Positions 1 through 8,546 of a DNA stretch of 64,000 nt are shown one piece after another. The stretch spans positions 62,001 to 126,000 of the forward strand of contig WRPG01000011.1 of assembly GCA_009773355.1 (NCBI GenBank). The letters run 5' to 3'. A model generated the notes under the pieces. That model did no database searches and was not told the origin of the DNA. It was given only the letters and a program-made list of their open reading frames with translations. A program made the position numbers and the translations under genes. This DNA is from Limisphaerales bacterium. GTDB taxonomy: Bacteria > Verrucomicrobiota > Verrucomicrobiia > Limisphaerales > SXTU01. Position 1 is the stretch's first letter. Every line of letters begins with the position of its first letter.

Positions 1-1
1 G

Positions 2-595
2 TTCATTGACCACTGGGAGCTGGTGAACCCCGCCCTCCCCGCGCCCTTCGTGCTGGGCACCATGACCCTCGCGGACCTCATCGCCAAGCGCGACGCCATC
101 GAGGCCAAGGCCAAGCTCATCGCCAAGAAGGAGGCCGCGCTGGCCCTGCTCCGGCAGCAGCGCGAAGACCTCTTCGGCGACGTGGTGGAGGACGACCGCG
201 ACGACACCAGCCTCGTGACCATCATGGAAACCTACCATGTGGCCATCGAGTTGAAGTTCGCTGGCCAGGCCATTGTGACGACGCTCCCACGCATCTTCCC
301 GGAGCAGGACGGACCGTTGCCCAAGTTCAAGTTCAACTGGCGCGACCTCGGCGGCGGCCAGCTCAAGACCTGGGTCGCCGATCCCGCCGTGACCACTGCC
401 GCAACGCTCTACCTCAAGGAAGGTGCCGTGGAACAAACCAAGCCCTTCACCCCCGGTGTGGAGGACTCTGTGACCGTCCAGACCTGGATCGGCATTGCCA
501 TGGTCGGTGAGCTGGACGTGCTCGAACTGAGGGATGCGGAGGGAAAGACCATTGCCAGGGGAAACAGGGATTCGGGGCTGGGGGAGCCGAGTTAA
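2..595 (+). CDS. Unknown protein, 5' end outside window
   Basis: I do not recognise this gene. The reading frame is open from base 2, so the gene begins upstream; the GTG at 23 is only the first in-window start codon. The visible 197 residues begin with an Ala/Lys/Glu-rich helical stretch (residues 15-60 after the GTG, including repeated Ala-Lys and Leu-Leu-Arg-Gln runs) that could form a coiled coil. A beta-rich part with no cysteines follows. There is no membrane segment in the visible part. The style (helical first half, beta-rich second half) recalls the protein at 38104-39036, but I see no convincing alignment. It ends 32 bases before the next gene. Confidence 0.6.
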   Translation, partial: FIDHWELVNPALPAPFVLGTMTLADLIAKRDAIEAKAKLIAKKEAALALLRQQREDLFGDVVEDDRDDTSLVTIMETYHVAIELKFAGQAIVTTLPRIFPEQDGPLPKFKFNWRDLGGGQLKTWVADPAVTTAATLYLKEGAVEQTKPFTPGVEDSVTVQTWIGIAMVGELDVLELRDAEGKTIARGNRDSGLGEPS

Positions 596-627
596 AATTC
601 ACAGTTCAACAATAAAGCCAAGGCAAC

Positions 628-2025
628 ATGAAAACATCAGAAATTGTAGTCACCAAATCCCATCACTGCCTCGTTAACCTAGCGCTCTGCGCCTTCCTGC
701 TGGGCGGAATATCATACTGTCCAGCTCTTGAGTGGTTTTACGGCGCGCCTGGAAGTTCAAACCGGGTTCACTTTGGAGTCAGGGCAGGCGGGTATCAGCT
801 ACATGCGGCGGTCGGGGGCGAAGTTACTCATACGATAGTGGGCACCAACGGAGCGACGAATTTTACTTTCCTCTGTGCCCACGAGTATTTGAGTGGGAAA
901 GGCTCCAGCAATTCCTTCAGCCTCACTGCCGTGCAAAAAGCCACCAATGTTTTCCATACTGTAGAAGCGTTCGAATCCGCAGGTGCTGGCGCTTGGCGAA
1001 CCGCTACTAATCTTGAAAGTGATCACTACATGGATAAGATTGTCGCCTTCGGTATCACCGGATGGCTAAATCCTCGGCTCGTGAGCGCTCACATGGAGGG
1101 GCAGGAATCCTATGTCGATTACGAGCCAGGCGATGGAACTCACGACTGGCTGGGTGGTGGCACTTCAAATATGCGATTAGAATCACATGGAATAGATGAA
1201 GGCTTTCTAATTTACAATAAGCAATTTGTCCAGTATGAGTATTGGAACACATCGCCTGAGTTTACTTCTGGAAGTTACCCTGCTCTATTCGAACGTTACG
1301 ATTGGGGGACCAATTTTCCTTCGACTTGGAATTATACAAATGTGTGGACTGGAAACATTATCACAAATACGAACGGTTCCCCGCTTGTGATTACGAATAC
1401 TAAATCCGAGCTGGTTCGAATGCCATATATCGCTCGCATAGAGGCAATAACTAATTTTTCCACGTTCACTACTGGAAGCTATTATGGATACGAACCACAA
1501 ATTCAAACGAACAGCGGCGATTATTTCCGGGTTCCTGTGGGCGCCAGGGACATCTCCAGCGGCACCAGAGATATAGTGACTCAAGATGATTGGCCGTTTC
1601 TTTCCACGAACCTGTTCCAAACATTTGCTGACCCGAGTCATGGTCCGAACGGCGTAGCAGATCCAACCTTCTCTCGCCCTGACGAGCGGCAAGTGGCTTG
1701 GTATGGGACGAATGCAGACCTGCTAAACTCCCAAGGCATCATTGAAACAAGACTGGCATTGCCGGTTCTTGGAACTGGCTATCAATATACTGGCACTAAC
1801 GGCTCTCCTGGAACGAACTGGACGCTTGTCGGCTACGTCGACACTTTTGAAGTGAAAGAGGCAACGCCCAGTTTGAGCGATTACCTTGCCGCAGCAGGGC
1901 AGAGCGCAATCGGGGATCCGACTGATTCCACTGAGGCCGCCAAAATCACTGGCTTTTGTTTCCAAGTTGCTGCGAAACTCGGAACTTGGTTAGAGCGCAA
2001 GGAAATATGGAAGGAAAATCCATAA
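628..2025 (+). CDS. Exported protein of unknown function, low GC
   Basis: 465 residues. The N-terminus has charged residues, then a hydrophobic stretch around residues 17-33 (Val-Asn-Leu-Ala-Leu-Cys-Ala-Phe-Leu-Leu-Gly-Gly), as in a signal peptide, so the protein is probably exported. The mature part is rich in Asn, Thr, Gly, Tyr and Trp and carries short Thr-Asn-Thr/Ile-Thr-Asn-Thr runs, typical of beta-structured surface proteins. I see no catalytic motif and cannot name a family. An AAGGCA stretch lies just before the ATG. The gene is clearly more AT-rich than its neighbours, which suggests recent acquisition or relaxed selection. It converges on the phosphohexomutase gene. Confidence 0.65.
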   Translation: MKTSEIVVTKSHHCLVNLALCAFLLGGISYCPALEWFYGAPGSSNRVHFGVRAGGYQLHAAVGGEVTHTIVGTNGATNFTFLCAHEYLSGKGSSNSFSLTAVQKATNVFHTVEAFESAGAGAWRTATNLESDHYMDKIVAFGITGWLNPRLVSAHMEGQESYVDYEPGDGTHDWLGGGTSNMRLESHGIDEGFLIYNKQFVQYEYWNTSPEFTSGSYPALFERYDWGTNFPSTWNYTNVWTGNIITNTNGSPLVITNTKSELVRMPYIARIEAITNFSTFTTGSYYGYEPQIQTNSGDYFRVPVGARDISSGTRDIVTQDDWPFLSTNLFQTFADPSHGPNGVADPTFSRPDERQVAWYGTNADLLNSQGIIETRLALPVLGTGYQYTGTNGSPGTNWTLVGYVDTFEVKEATPSLSDYLAAAGQSAIGDPTDSTEAAKITGFCFQVAAKLGTWLERKEIWKENP

Positions 2026-2073
2026 GACCATCGCCCTTTGCACCAGCCGGTAGAGCTAGAGCCTTCCATCTGA

Positions 2074-3513
2074 TCAGCCCGCCAGAATCTTCCGGCAGGC
2101 CGTTTCCAGCTTCTTCATCTGCTTGGCGGACTTGGCCTCGATGTAGCAGCGGATGAGCGGTTCGGTGCCGCTGGCGCGGAAGGCGACCCATTCGCGGTTG
2201 GGCAGGAGGAACTTGAAGCCGTCGGTGGTGATGAACTTCTCCACCGGGATGCCGCCGACATCGCTGAGGCCAGCCTTCAACTTGCCGAGCAGGGCGTCCT
2301 TGGTCTCGGGGTTGATCTTGACGTTGATGCGCGTGGTGTGGAATTCGCCGGTCTGCTTCTCCAGCGCCTTGAGAATCTGGCCAAGTGATTTCTTCTCGGT
2401 CGCGACCAGTTCGGCCATGAGCAGGCAGGCGAGCACGCCGTCCTTCTCGGGCACGTGGCCCTTCACGCTGAGGCCGCCGCTCTCTTCGCCGCCGACGATG
2501 ATGGGTTCGCTCTCCATGAGCGCGCCGATGTATTTGAACCCGACGGGCGTCTCGTGGAGTTGAACACCAAGCAGCTCGGCCACCGCGTCCACCTGATGGC
2601 TGGTGGGCACGGTGCGGACGACCGCGCCGGTCCAGCCACGGTTCTTCTTCAGGTGGTAGAGCGCGAGGGCGAGAATCTGGTTCGGGGTGAGCCAGACGCC
2701 GCTCTTGTCCACGACGCCGAAGCGGTCGGCGTCGCCATCCAGGCCGAGGCCGAACTGCGCCTTGCCGGCGAGGACAAACTTGCTGACCTCCTCCATGCCG
2801 TGCGCGTCCGGCTCCGGATGGTGGCCGCCGAAGAGCGGGTTCAGTTCGTTGTGGAAGGTCGTGACCTTCGCGCCGCCGTCCTCGGTGAGCAGCGTGTCGA
2901 GGTAGCCGCGTCCGGTCCCATACATCAGCTCGACGGCGATCTTGAGCTTCGCCTTCCGGATGGTGGCGAAGTCAATGAGCTTGCGAATCTGCTTAAAGTA
3001 GTCGGGCTGCGGGTCAATGGTCTTGCACGCGAAGGTGCCGACGACGACGGCCTTGAAGGTCCAGCCCTCAGTCTGGCGCTTGGCGATGTTCGCCTCGATT
3101 TGCTTGGTGACTTCCGGCGTGGCCGGCGCGCCGTTGTAGGTGGAGAACTTGAGGCCCTGGTATTCCGCCGGGTTGTGGCTGGCGGTCATGTTGATGCCGC
3201 CGATGGCCTTGCGATGTCGGATGGTGTGGGAGATGACGGGCGTGGGGGCGTCGCGCTGGCAGAGCAGGCAGGTGAGGCCGTTGGCGGTAAGCACCTCGGC
3301 GACGGCGAGGCTGAACTCGCGCCCGAGGAAGCGCGTGTCGTGACCGAGGATGACGACGGGCTTCCGATTGGCGATGGGCGAAGCGGGATTGGCGCGCTCC
3401 GCGTTCAGGTAGTCCGCGATGCCCTGGCTCGCGAGGCGGACGCCGTCGAAGGTGAAGTCACGCGCGATGAGACCGCGCCAGCCGGAGGTGCCGAACTTGA
3501 TGGAGATGCTCAT
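2074..3513 (-). CDS. Phosphoglucomutase/phosphomannomutase
   Basis: 479 residues, full length for the alpha-D-phosphohexomutase superfamily. It interconverts hexose 1- and 6-phosphates in the cytoplasm. The four family signatures appear in order: the N-terminal GTSGWRG, the phosphoserine loop TASHNP (about residue 110), the metal-binding loop DGDADR (about residue 260), the sugar-binding GEESGG, and the C-terminal phosphate-binding RASGTEP. Which sugar it uses (glucose, mannose or glucosamine) cannot be read from the sequence. A glycogen-branching enzyme gene lies at 45.4 kb, so a glucose-1-phosphate role is possible but unproven. The start MSISIKFGTSGWRG fits the family. It lies downstream of nuoA on the same strand, with repeat-rich DNA between. 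Confidence 0.93.
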   Translation of the reverse strand: MSISIKFGTSGWRGLIARDFTFDGVRLASQGIADYLNAERANPASPIANRKPVVILGHDTRFLGREFSLAVAEVLTANGLTCLLCQRDAPTPVISHTIRHRKAIGGINMTASHNPAEYQGLKFSTYNGAPATPEVTKQIEANIAKRQTEGWTFKAVVVGTFACKTIDPQPDYFKQIRKLIDFATIRKAKLKIAVELMYGTGRGYLDTLLTEDGGAKVTTFHNELNPLFGGHHPEPDAHGMEEVSKFVLAGKAQFGLGLDGDADRFGVVDKSGVWLTPNQILALALYHLKKNRGWTGAVVRTVPTSHQVDAVAELLGVQLHETPVGFKYIGALMESEPIIVGGEESGGLSVKGHVPEKDGVLACLLMAELVATEKKSLGQILKALEKQTGEFHTTRINVKINPETKDALLGKLKAGLSDVGGIPVEKFITTDGFKFLLPNREWVAFRASGTEPLIRCYIEAKSAKQMKKLETACRKILAG

Positions 3514-3635
3514 GGGAAAGTTTTCAGTAAGCAGTGTTCAGTAATCAGTCGTTGGGAACATGTCGCCGACAAAAAGACCGGGCGACCTGGCCCGGTTGCA
3601 ATTCCGCGCTCCGCATTCCGCGCTCCGCGTTTGGT
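3514..3635. repeat. Intergenic short-word repeats
   Basis: This gap between the phosphohexomutase and nuoA holds two imperfect duplications: TTCAGTAAGCAG followed by TTCAGTAATCAG (3523-3547), and CCGCGCTCCGCATT followed by CCGCGCTCCGCGTT (3603-3632). Both have the low-complexity duplicated-word style seen in other gaps of this window. No promoter or gene is evident. Confidence 0.55.
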
Positions 3636-4037
3636 TCAGCTCTTCCAGTCGAACGCGCCTTTCTTCAGCGCGTAGATGTAGCCGATGAAGAGGATGCCGA
3701 CGAAGGACGCCATCGAGCCGAGGATGACGGCGGCGTTTTGGGCGAGCTGCCCGCGATACACGACCGCCCACGGGTAGAGGAACACGACTTCGATGTCGAA
3801 CAGGATGAAGAGCATTGCGACGAGGTAGAACTTCACCGAGAGGCGCGTGCTGCCTTCGCCGACGGGCAACATGCCGCACTCGTAGGGGATGTCCTTCACC
3901 TGCGTGGTGCGCGCGGCGATCTTGCGATTGAGGAGGCGCCCGGCGATCTCGGACAGGAGGAGGATGCCGCCGGCGATGGCGAGCGCCACGAGGAGGAGGA
4001 AGAGGACCGGGACGTATTGGACCAACTGCGAATCCAT
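3636..4037 (-). CDS. nuoA: NADH-quinone oxidoreductase subunit A
   Basis: 133 residues, the usual length for NuoA, a small membrane subunit of respiratory complex I. It has three membrane segments (about 8-30, 65-85 and 95-115). The conserved loop after the first has the Tyr-Glu-Cys-Gly motif (DIPYECGMLPVG), and the second segment has the conserved acidic residues of FDIEVVFLYPW. I chose the ATG that begins MDSQLVQYV; the open frame continues further upstream but without family character. The gene is odd in standing alone: the gene downstream on the same strand is a sugar phosphomutase and no nuoB or other nuo gene is nearby. Confidence 0.93.
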   Translation of the reverse strand: MDSQLVQYVPVLFLLLVALAIAGGILLLSEIAGRLLNRKIAARTTQVKDIPYECGMLPVGEGSTRLSVKFYLVAMLFILFDIEVVFLYPWAVVYRGQLAQNAAVILGSMASFVGILFIGYIYALKKGAFDWKS

Positions 4038-4163
4038 GGCGCGGACGTTAGAAATGCCTCCAGTCCTTGGCAAGGGCAAAGCCGGGTCCGGGCTTGCCCG
4101 CGTCCAGCGCTTGCCCGCGTCCAGCGATTGAAAGGAAGTTGCTTCTCCGACACACTCCCACTC

Positions 4164-4850
4164 ATGAAAACCCTCCTCGCGCTCGGCGCGCACTACGACG
4201 ACTGCGTCTTCGGCATCCCCGGCATCCTGCTCCAGGGCGTCCGCAAGCACTACCGCGTCATTGTGCTCACGCTCATCGGCGACTACACGAACTGGGCGCC
4301 GGCGAAGGGCCGCGCGGCGGAAATCGTCGCGGGCACGAAGCGTCTGGCGCAGGAGCGCGGCGTGGAGATGCGCTTCCTGAACTTCGCCTCGCACCGGTTC
4401 GACGCGCGGCTGGAGAACAAGCTCCTCGTCGCCAAGGCCGTCGCGGAAATCCAGCCGGACGTGGCCTTCACGCTCTGGAAGGACGACCATCACAACGACC
4501 ACGTCGTCGCGTCCGAACTCAGCCGTGTCGCCGTGCGCAACGCCGGGCAGATGCTCGACGGCGTGGCTTACAAGCCGCCCGGTCGCCTTTACTTCTACGA
4601 CAACGGCCCGCGCCACACGATCGGCTTCACGCCGGACACGTTCGTGGACGTGAGCGACACCTGGCAGGAGGCGCAGGACTGGCTGGGCGCGCTCATGGCA
4701 TTGGTGCGCAACCAGCCCTACGACCGCACCAAACCCGACGGAGCGATGCAGGCGAAGGAGTCGCTGGCCCGGTATCGGGGTTCATCGTGCGGGGCAAGGT
4801 ATGCCGAGGCGCTCTGGCACGGGTTGCCGAGGCCGGTGGAGATTCTGTGA
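4164..4850 (+). CDS. PIG-L/LmbE-family deacetylase
   Basis: 228 residues, standard length for the LmbE-like family of zinc-dependent N-acetylglucosaminyl deacetylases. These remove acetyl groups from GlcNAc-type substrates. The metal site is visible: AHYDD near residue 8 corresponds to the family AHPDD, and HNDH (about residue 110) supplies further ligands. The fold is Rossmann-like with no signal peptide, so it should be cytoplasmic. The ATG giving MKTLLALGAHYDD places the first strand at the N-terminus as expected. The frame runs much further upstream as an accidental extension. The substrate is unknown, and the neighbours (divergent nuoA, downstream insertion sequence) do not help. Confidence 0.88.
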   Translation: MKTLLALGAHYDDCVFGIPGILLQGVRKHYRVIVLTLIGDYTNWAPAKGRAAEIVAGTKRLAQERGVEMRFLNFASHRFDARLENKLLVAKAVAEIQPDVAFTLWKDDHHNDHVVASELSRVAVRNAGQMLDGVAYKPPGRLYFYDNGPRHTIGFTPDTFVDVSDTWQEAQDWLGALMALVRNQPYDRTKPDGAMQAKESLARYRGSSCGARYAEALWHGLPRPVEIL

Positions 4851-4980
4851 ACTGCGAACACTTGCGGAGCCGCGGGGAAAAGGTGGCGGACTCCAATGCG
4901 CCACATTAACTCACCAACTGATTCTGAAACTCTCGAACCCAAAGTCATTGTTCAGGTCAATCAAGCCGGCCTCAGGGCCA

Positions 4981-4990
4981 CCCCAATTCC
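4981..4990. repeat. Target-site duplication, left copy
   Basis: CCCCAATTCC lies directly before the left terminal repeat and recurs at 6277-6286. A 10-bp duplication is in the range known for IS4-type elements. Confidence 0.9.
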
Positions 4991-6276
4991 CATTACTGTC
5001 CAGACAAGGAGTGTGAAGCTGTGGGGAACAGTCCGTGTTGACGGGGCAACGCTGCATTATGAGGGTGTGATCGATTTGGCGGCGGCTCCCGCTTAAATCG
5101 GAGGGATGCCCGGCTCCAGTCCCGTGTTCGCCCAGATTCTCTCCGCCTTGCATCCGCAGGAGTTCGCCCGCTGTGTCGCGTGCTTCCCGCCGCCACGCCG
5201 GCCACGCGCCCTCTCGGCCTACGACCATTTTCTGGCGTTGTGTTTCGCCCAACTCACCGGGCGCGAAGGGTTGCGCGACCTCGTCGCCTGTCTCAACGCG
5301 CGCCCCGCCCGCAGCTACCAGGCGGGTTTCCGCACCCGGCTGACACGCACCAATCTCGCCTACGCCAATGAACACCGGGACTGGCGCACGCTGGCCGCCG
5401 TCGCCCAGGTGCTGATGCGCCGGGCCGCCCGCCTCTATGCCGCCGAACCGGGCGAGGCGAACCTGCCCGCGCTCACCTATGCGCTGGATGCTTCGCTGAT
5501 CGACCTGAGCCTGGCGCTCTTCCCCTGGGGCGGGTGGCAGCGCACCGCCGCCGCTGTAAAACTGCACACGCTCCTGGCGCTGCGCGGTCCGGTCCCCGCG
5601 TGGGCCGCCGTGACCGAGGCGGGGGTTCCCGATGTCAAAATGCTCGACCAGGTTCCGCTCCAGTCCGGGGCTTTCTACGTGCTGGACCGAGGTTATCTGG
5701 ACTTCGCGCGGCTGGCCCGCCTGCACACCGGCGGCGTCTTCTTTGTCGTCCGTTCCAAGTGCCATGTGCGTTTCCGGGTGCTGGCTTCGCGGGCGGTGGA
5801 CAAAGCGACCGGCCTGCGTTGCGACCAGACCGTGCGGCTGACCAGTTCGTGGTCGCGGCGCAGCTTCCCCGGACCGCTGCGGCGGGTGCGCGTGCGCGAT
5901 GCGGCCAGCGGCCGCTCGCTAGTCCTGCTGAGCAATCACTTCGACCTGCCCGCCGTCACGGTGGCCGACCTTTACCGGCGGCGCTGGCAGGTCGAGCTGT
6001 TCTTCAAATGGATCAAACAACACCTGCGGCTGCGGGCCTTCCTGGGCCGCAGTGAGAACGCCGTGCGGCTGCAGGTGTGGTCGGCGATCTGCGCCTACCT
6101 CATGGTGGCCATCGCCAAAAAGGAACTGGGCCTGCCGCAAACGCTGCATCAGATCCTCCAAGTAATCAGCCTGTCGGTGTTCGAACCGGTGCCTGTGAGC
6201 GACTTGTTCCAGCCGCCCGCCAGCATCACCGCCCCCACCAATCAGTTGCTCCTCATTCCTTAACTGGACAGCAGTG
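4991..6276 (+). mobile_element. Complete IS4-type insertion sequence, 1286 bp
   Basis: The element is bounded by 19-bp imperfect terminal inverted repeats that match at 15 positions. The left one begins CATTACTGTCCAG (4991-5009) and the right one, read inward, begins CACTGCTGTCCAG (6258-6276). It is flanked by the 10-bp direct repeat CCCCAATTCC. One transposase gene fills most of it, and its stop codon lies inside the right repeat. Intact ends, a perfect target duplication and an uninterrupted transposase all point to a recent insertion. Confidence 0.92.
5106..6263 (+). CDS. IS4-family DDE transposase
   Basis: 385 residues. It cuts and rejoins DNA at the ends of its own element. The DDE-type triad can be placed: Asp in ALDASLIDL (about residue 122), Asp in YVLDRGYLDF (about 196), and Glu in the C-terminal YRRRWQVELFFKWIKQH (about 295). 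That last motif is the Tyr-Arg-Glu-Lys signature of IS4 transposases. A GGAGGG lies directly upstream of the ATG. The frame is intact, so the enzyme may be active. Confidence 0.93.
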   Translation: MPGSSPVFAQILSALHPQEFARCVACFPPPRRPRALSAYDHFLALCFAQLTGREGLRDLVACLNARPARSYQAGFRTRLTRTNLAYANEHRDWRTLAAVAQVLMRRAARLYAAEPGEANLPALTYALDASLIDLSLALFPWGGWQRTAAAVKLHTLLALRGPVPAWAAVTEAGVPDVKMLDQVPLQSGAFYVLDRGYLDFARLARLHTGGVFFVVRSKCHVRFRVLASRAVDKATGLRCDQTVRLTSSWSRRSFPGPLRRVRVRDAASGRSLVLLSNHFDLPAVTVADLYRRRWQVELFFKWIKQHLRLRAFLGRSENAVRLQVWSAICAYLMVAIAKKELGLPQTLHQILQVISLSVFEPVPVSDLFQPPASITAPTNQLLLIP

Positions 6277-6286
6277 CCCCAATTCC
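6277..6286. repeat. Target-site duplication, right copy
   Basis: CCCCAATTCC, identical to 4981-4990, lies directly after the right terminal repeat of the insertion sequence. Confidence 0.9.
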
Positions 6287-6753
6287 AATCGCAGGTCATG
6301 CGGATGCAGTATCCGGTTTCTCGCTTTTCCCATTCGCGAAGTTTCAAGTCTCGGACGCCAGCGCGCTCCACGGTTCCATTGTCATGCCTTCGCTCCGGCA
6401 GCAGAAGTCGTGACCAGCGCACGCTTCCATCTTGCGCCCTCAATACGAGCACCGGGGCTGTCAGCCCGGCAAACTCATGAACCTCCAAGCAGCCAGCCGG
6501 GCTGACATTGAGCGATGACACTGGAGCATTCGTAAATGCGCCGCCGTAGGGCAATCCCGGGAATGGCCCAATGAGCGTTGCCTCCCAGCCCTTCCGCTGA
6601 CAGGACTGCATCCCAAAGACGAGCGCCGCCAGCAATGCTGTGGCGATGACAATGCGGAAGACTGTCTGCTTCACGGTGACGAGAACCTCCCTATTTTACA
6701 CCGGCATGTCGCGTTTGTTTCGGCGAGGCACGACATGGAGTGAGGCGCTTCGA

Positions 6754-7050
6754 TCATTCCAACCGCTCCCGCCAGTAGCCGGGTTTCCGCTTGCAGTGCA
6801 TGACGGCGACAATCCAGATGCGGTCGGGTTGCTCCAGATAAACCACGGCGTAGGGGAACACGGTGGAGAGATGCCGGCGCACGGGCGGATCGAACATCCA
6901 GAAACGCATCGGTTGCGAACGCACCTCGCGGATCAACCGCTCCATCTCGTCGTAGAAGCGACCGCCCAGTTCAGCTTCAAAGCCACCATAATACCGCGCG
7001 GCCTCGGTGTATTCCTCCTCCGCAGCGGGATGGAAGACGTGCGGCTTCAC
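6754..7050 (-). CDS. RelE/ParE-type toxin
   Basis: 98 residues, normal size for this toxin family. Family features are the N-terminal helix pair (HPAAEEEYTEAARYY), the Arg-rich middle (RSQPMRFW), and the C-terminal strand pair with YAVVYLEQ and VAVMHCKRKPGYW. The closing HxKRxPGYW-like end is typical of ParE-like members, which target gyrase, whereas RelE members cut mRNA on the ribosome; I cannot decide between them. The start overlaps the stop of the upstream antitoxin gene as ATGA, so the two are translationally coupled. Confidence 0.88.
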   Translation of the reverse strand: MKPHVFHPAAEEEYTEAARYYGGFEAELGGRFYDEMERLIREVRSQPMRFWMFDPPVRRHLSTVFPYAVVYLEQPDRIWIVAVMHCKRKPGYWRERLE

Positions 7051-7274
7051 CGCCCGACGATTTGCCGCACGCGGTTGGACACGACTTCGCCGGGGATGCC
7101 TTCAACTTGGCCGCTTTCGATCTCCGCGACGCGACGCCGGGTTTCCGCGCGCCACGCGGCTTCCACCTCCCCTTCAGGCTGAAGCTCGGTTGCGAGCCGA
7201 TCCACGAGTTCCGCCACCTGGCTGGGCGGCCATTGGCGGGTCTCCGCAACGACTTGGTCGAGAGTCATTGGCAT
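7047..7274 (-). CDS. Antitoxin of the TIGR02574 addiction-module type
   Basis: 75 residues, the first gene of the toxin-antitoxin pair. The pattern is that of the short addiction-module family with conserved Trp-Pro near the start (WPPSQVAELVDRL), a central Trp (EAAWRAETRRR) and the Ser/Gly-x-x-x-Gly-Ile-Pro-Gly-Glu-Val end. In such pairs the antitoxin binds the toxin and usually represses its own promoter. The start ATG is about 50 bases from the ychF gene on the same strand. Confidence 0.85.
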   Translation of the reverse strand: MPMTLDQVVAETRQWPPSQVAELVDRLATELQPEGEVEAAWRAETRRRVAEIESGQVEGIPGEVVSNRVRQIVGR

Positions 7275-7322
7275 GGGCGGAGCATACTTGGATTGCCCCC
7301 GGACTCAATGGCCGAAGTGGAG

Positions 7323-8426
7323 CTAGACATTGAACTTGAACAGCAGCACGTCGCCGTCCTTCACCACGTATTCCTTGCCTTCCATGCGGTAGAGGCCCTT
7401 CTCGCGCGCGTGCGCGACGGAGCCGCATTCCACCAAGTCGGCGTAGGCGACGGTCTCGGCCTTGATGAAGCCGCGCTCGAAGTCGGAGTGGATGACGCCC
7501 GCCGCCTTGGGCGCGGTGTCGCCGGCGTGAATGGTCCACGCGCGGACTTCCTTCTCGCCGGCCGTGAAGTAGGTGCGCAGGCCGAGCAGGTGGTAAGTGC
7601 CACGGATGAGTGCGCCCACGCCGCTCTCGTCCACGCCCAGTTCCTTCAGAAACGCCTTCGCCTCGTCGGGCGAGAGGTCAATGAGGTCGCTCTCGATTTG
7701 CGCGCTGATGACGACGGCTTCGCAAGCCAGATGCGTCTTCGTGTAGTCGCGGACTTTCTGCACGTAGGCGTTCGATTCGGCGGTGGCGAGGTCGGACTCC
7801 TTCACGTTGCAGGCGAAGATGGTGGGCTTGTCCGTGAGCAGCCAGAAGGTGCGGGAGATGACTTTTTCCTCGGGAGTAAGCTGCACGGAGAGCGCGAGCT
7901 TGCCGCTGTCGAGCACCGGCTCGAACTTCGCGAGCACGGCGTCCTCGGCAATGGCGAGCTTCTCGCCGCGCTTCACGTCGCGGGCGATCTTCTCGCGGCG
8001 CTTCTTCACGGAGTCGAGGTCGGCGAGGACGAGTTCGGTGTTGATGATCTCGATGTCGCGCACGGGGTCCACGCTGCCGGAGACGTGGTGGATGTCGGCG
8101 TCCTCGAAGCAACGGACGACCTGCACGATGGCGTCCACCTCGCGGATATGGGTGAGGAACTTGTTGCCCAGCCCTTCGCCCGTTGCCGCGCCCTTTACGA
8201 GACCCGCGATGTCCACGAACTCGATGGCCGCCGGGATGACGACCTGGGTTTTGGCAATCTTCTGGAGCACATACATCCGCTCGTCGGGGACGGTGACGAC
8301 GCCGACGTTCGGATCAATGGTGCAGAAGGGGTAGTTCGCCGCCTCGGCCTTGCGGGTGCGGGTGACGGCGTTGAACAGGGTGGACTTGCCGACATTGGGC
8401 AGGCCGACGATTCCAGCTTTTAGCAT
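7323..8426 (-). CDS. ychF: Redox-responsive ATPase YchF
   Basis: 367 residues, the normal length for this universally conserved OBG-family P-loop protein, which binds ribosomes and prefers ATP. The Walker A loop GLPNVGKST lies at residues 8-16 and is followed by NYPFCTIDPNVG. The switch region VDIAGLVKGA is present, and so is the C-terminal TGS-like domain with its conserved HAGDTAPKAAGVIHSDFERGFIKAE pattern (over two adjoining stretches). I chose the ATG giving MLKAGIVGLPNVGKS. The open frame extends 31 codons upstream but that part is not conserved in character. Confidence 0.95.
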   Translation of the reverse strand: MLKAGIVGLPNVGKSTLFNAVTRTRKAEAANYPFCTIDPNVGVVTVPDERMYVLQKIAKTQVVIPAAIEFVDIAGLVKGAATGEGLGNKFLTHIREVDAIVQVVRCFEDADIHHVSGSVDPVRDIEIINTELVLADLDSVKKRREKIARDVKRGEKLAIAEDAVLAKFEPVLDSGKLALSVQLTPEEKVISRTFWLLTDKPTIFACNVKESDLATAESNAYVQKVRDYTKTHLACEAVVISAQIESDLIDLSPDEAKAFLKELGVDESGVGALIRGTYHLLGLRTYFTAGEKEVRAWTIHAGDTAPKAAGVIHSDFERGFIKAETVAYADLVECGSVAHAREKGLYRMEGKEYVVKDGDVLLFKFNV

Positions 8427-8546
8427 AAGAGGCCGCAGAGCGTGCGCGGCAGCCGGGGCTTTGCAAGCGCAAAGGCGGGCGTGTGAGTGCGGTCGTGATC
8501 GGGAAAACCCTTTTCCCACTGCGGGACCCGCTGCTAGCTTGCGCTC

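Larger units (their letters stand above)
4911..6674 (-). pseudogene. Small exported protein gene split by an insertion sequence
   Basis: The gene starts at GTG 6674 (a GGGAGG lies 10-12 bases upstream) and encodes a signal peptide with a hydrophobic core ending in Gly-Met-Gln-Ser-Cys, possibly a weak lipobox. It reads through Cys-Asp-Trp-Asn-Trp-Gly and is then cut by the insertion sequence at 4991-6276. If the element and one 10-bp target copy are removed, the frame continues as Gly-Pro-Glu-Ala-Gly-Leu-Ile-Asp and ends at a TGA at 4911. The joined frame is exactly 156 codons (398 + 70 bases), so the ancestral protein had 155 residues. As it stands, translation would run into the element. The function is unknown. 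Confidence 0.85.

Noticed and set aside
2455..3675. 406-residue plus-strand frame opposite the phosphohexomutase
   Set aside because: A GC-rich shadow, Ala/Val/Asp/Glu-heavy with no motif; the minus strand carries the clear enzyme. The same holds for the many long frames opposite the other genes (for example 9906-11906, 11644-14091, 13901-17347, 45506-47704).
4896..5096. Small plus-strand gene across the left end of the insertion sequence
   Set aside because: It runs across the element boundary and is antisense to the split gene; it is a chance frame.
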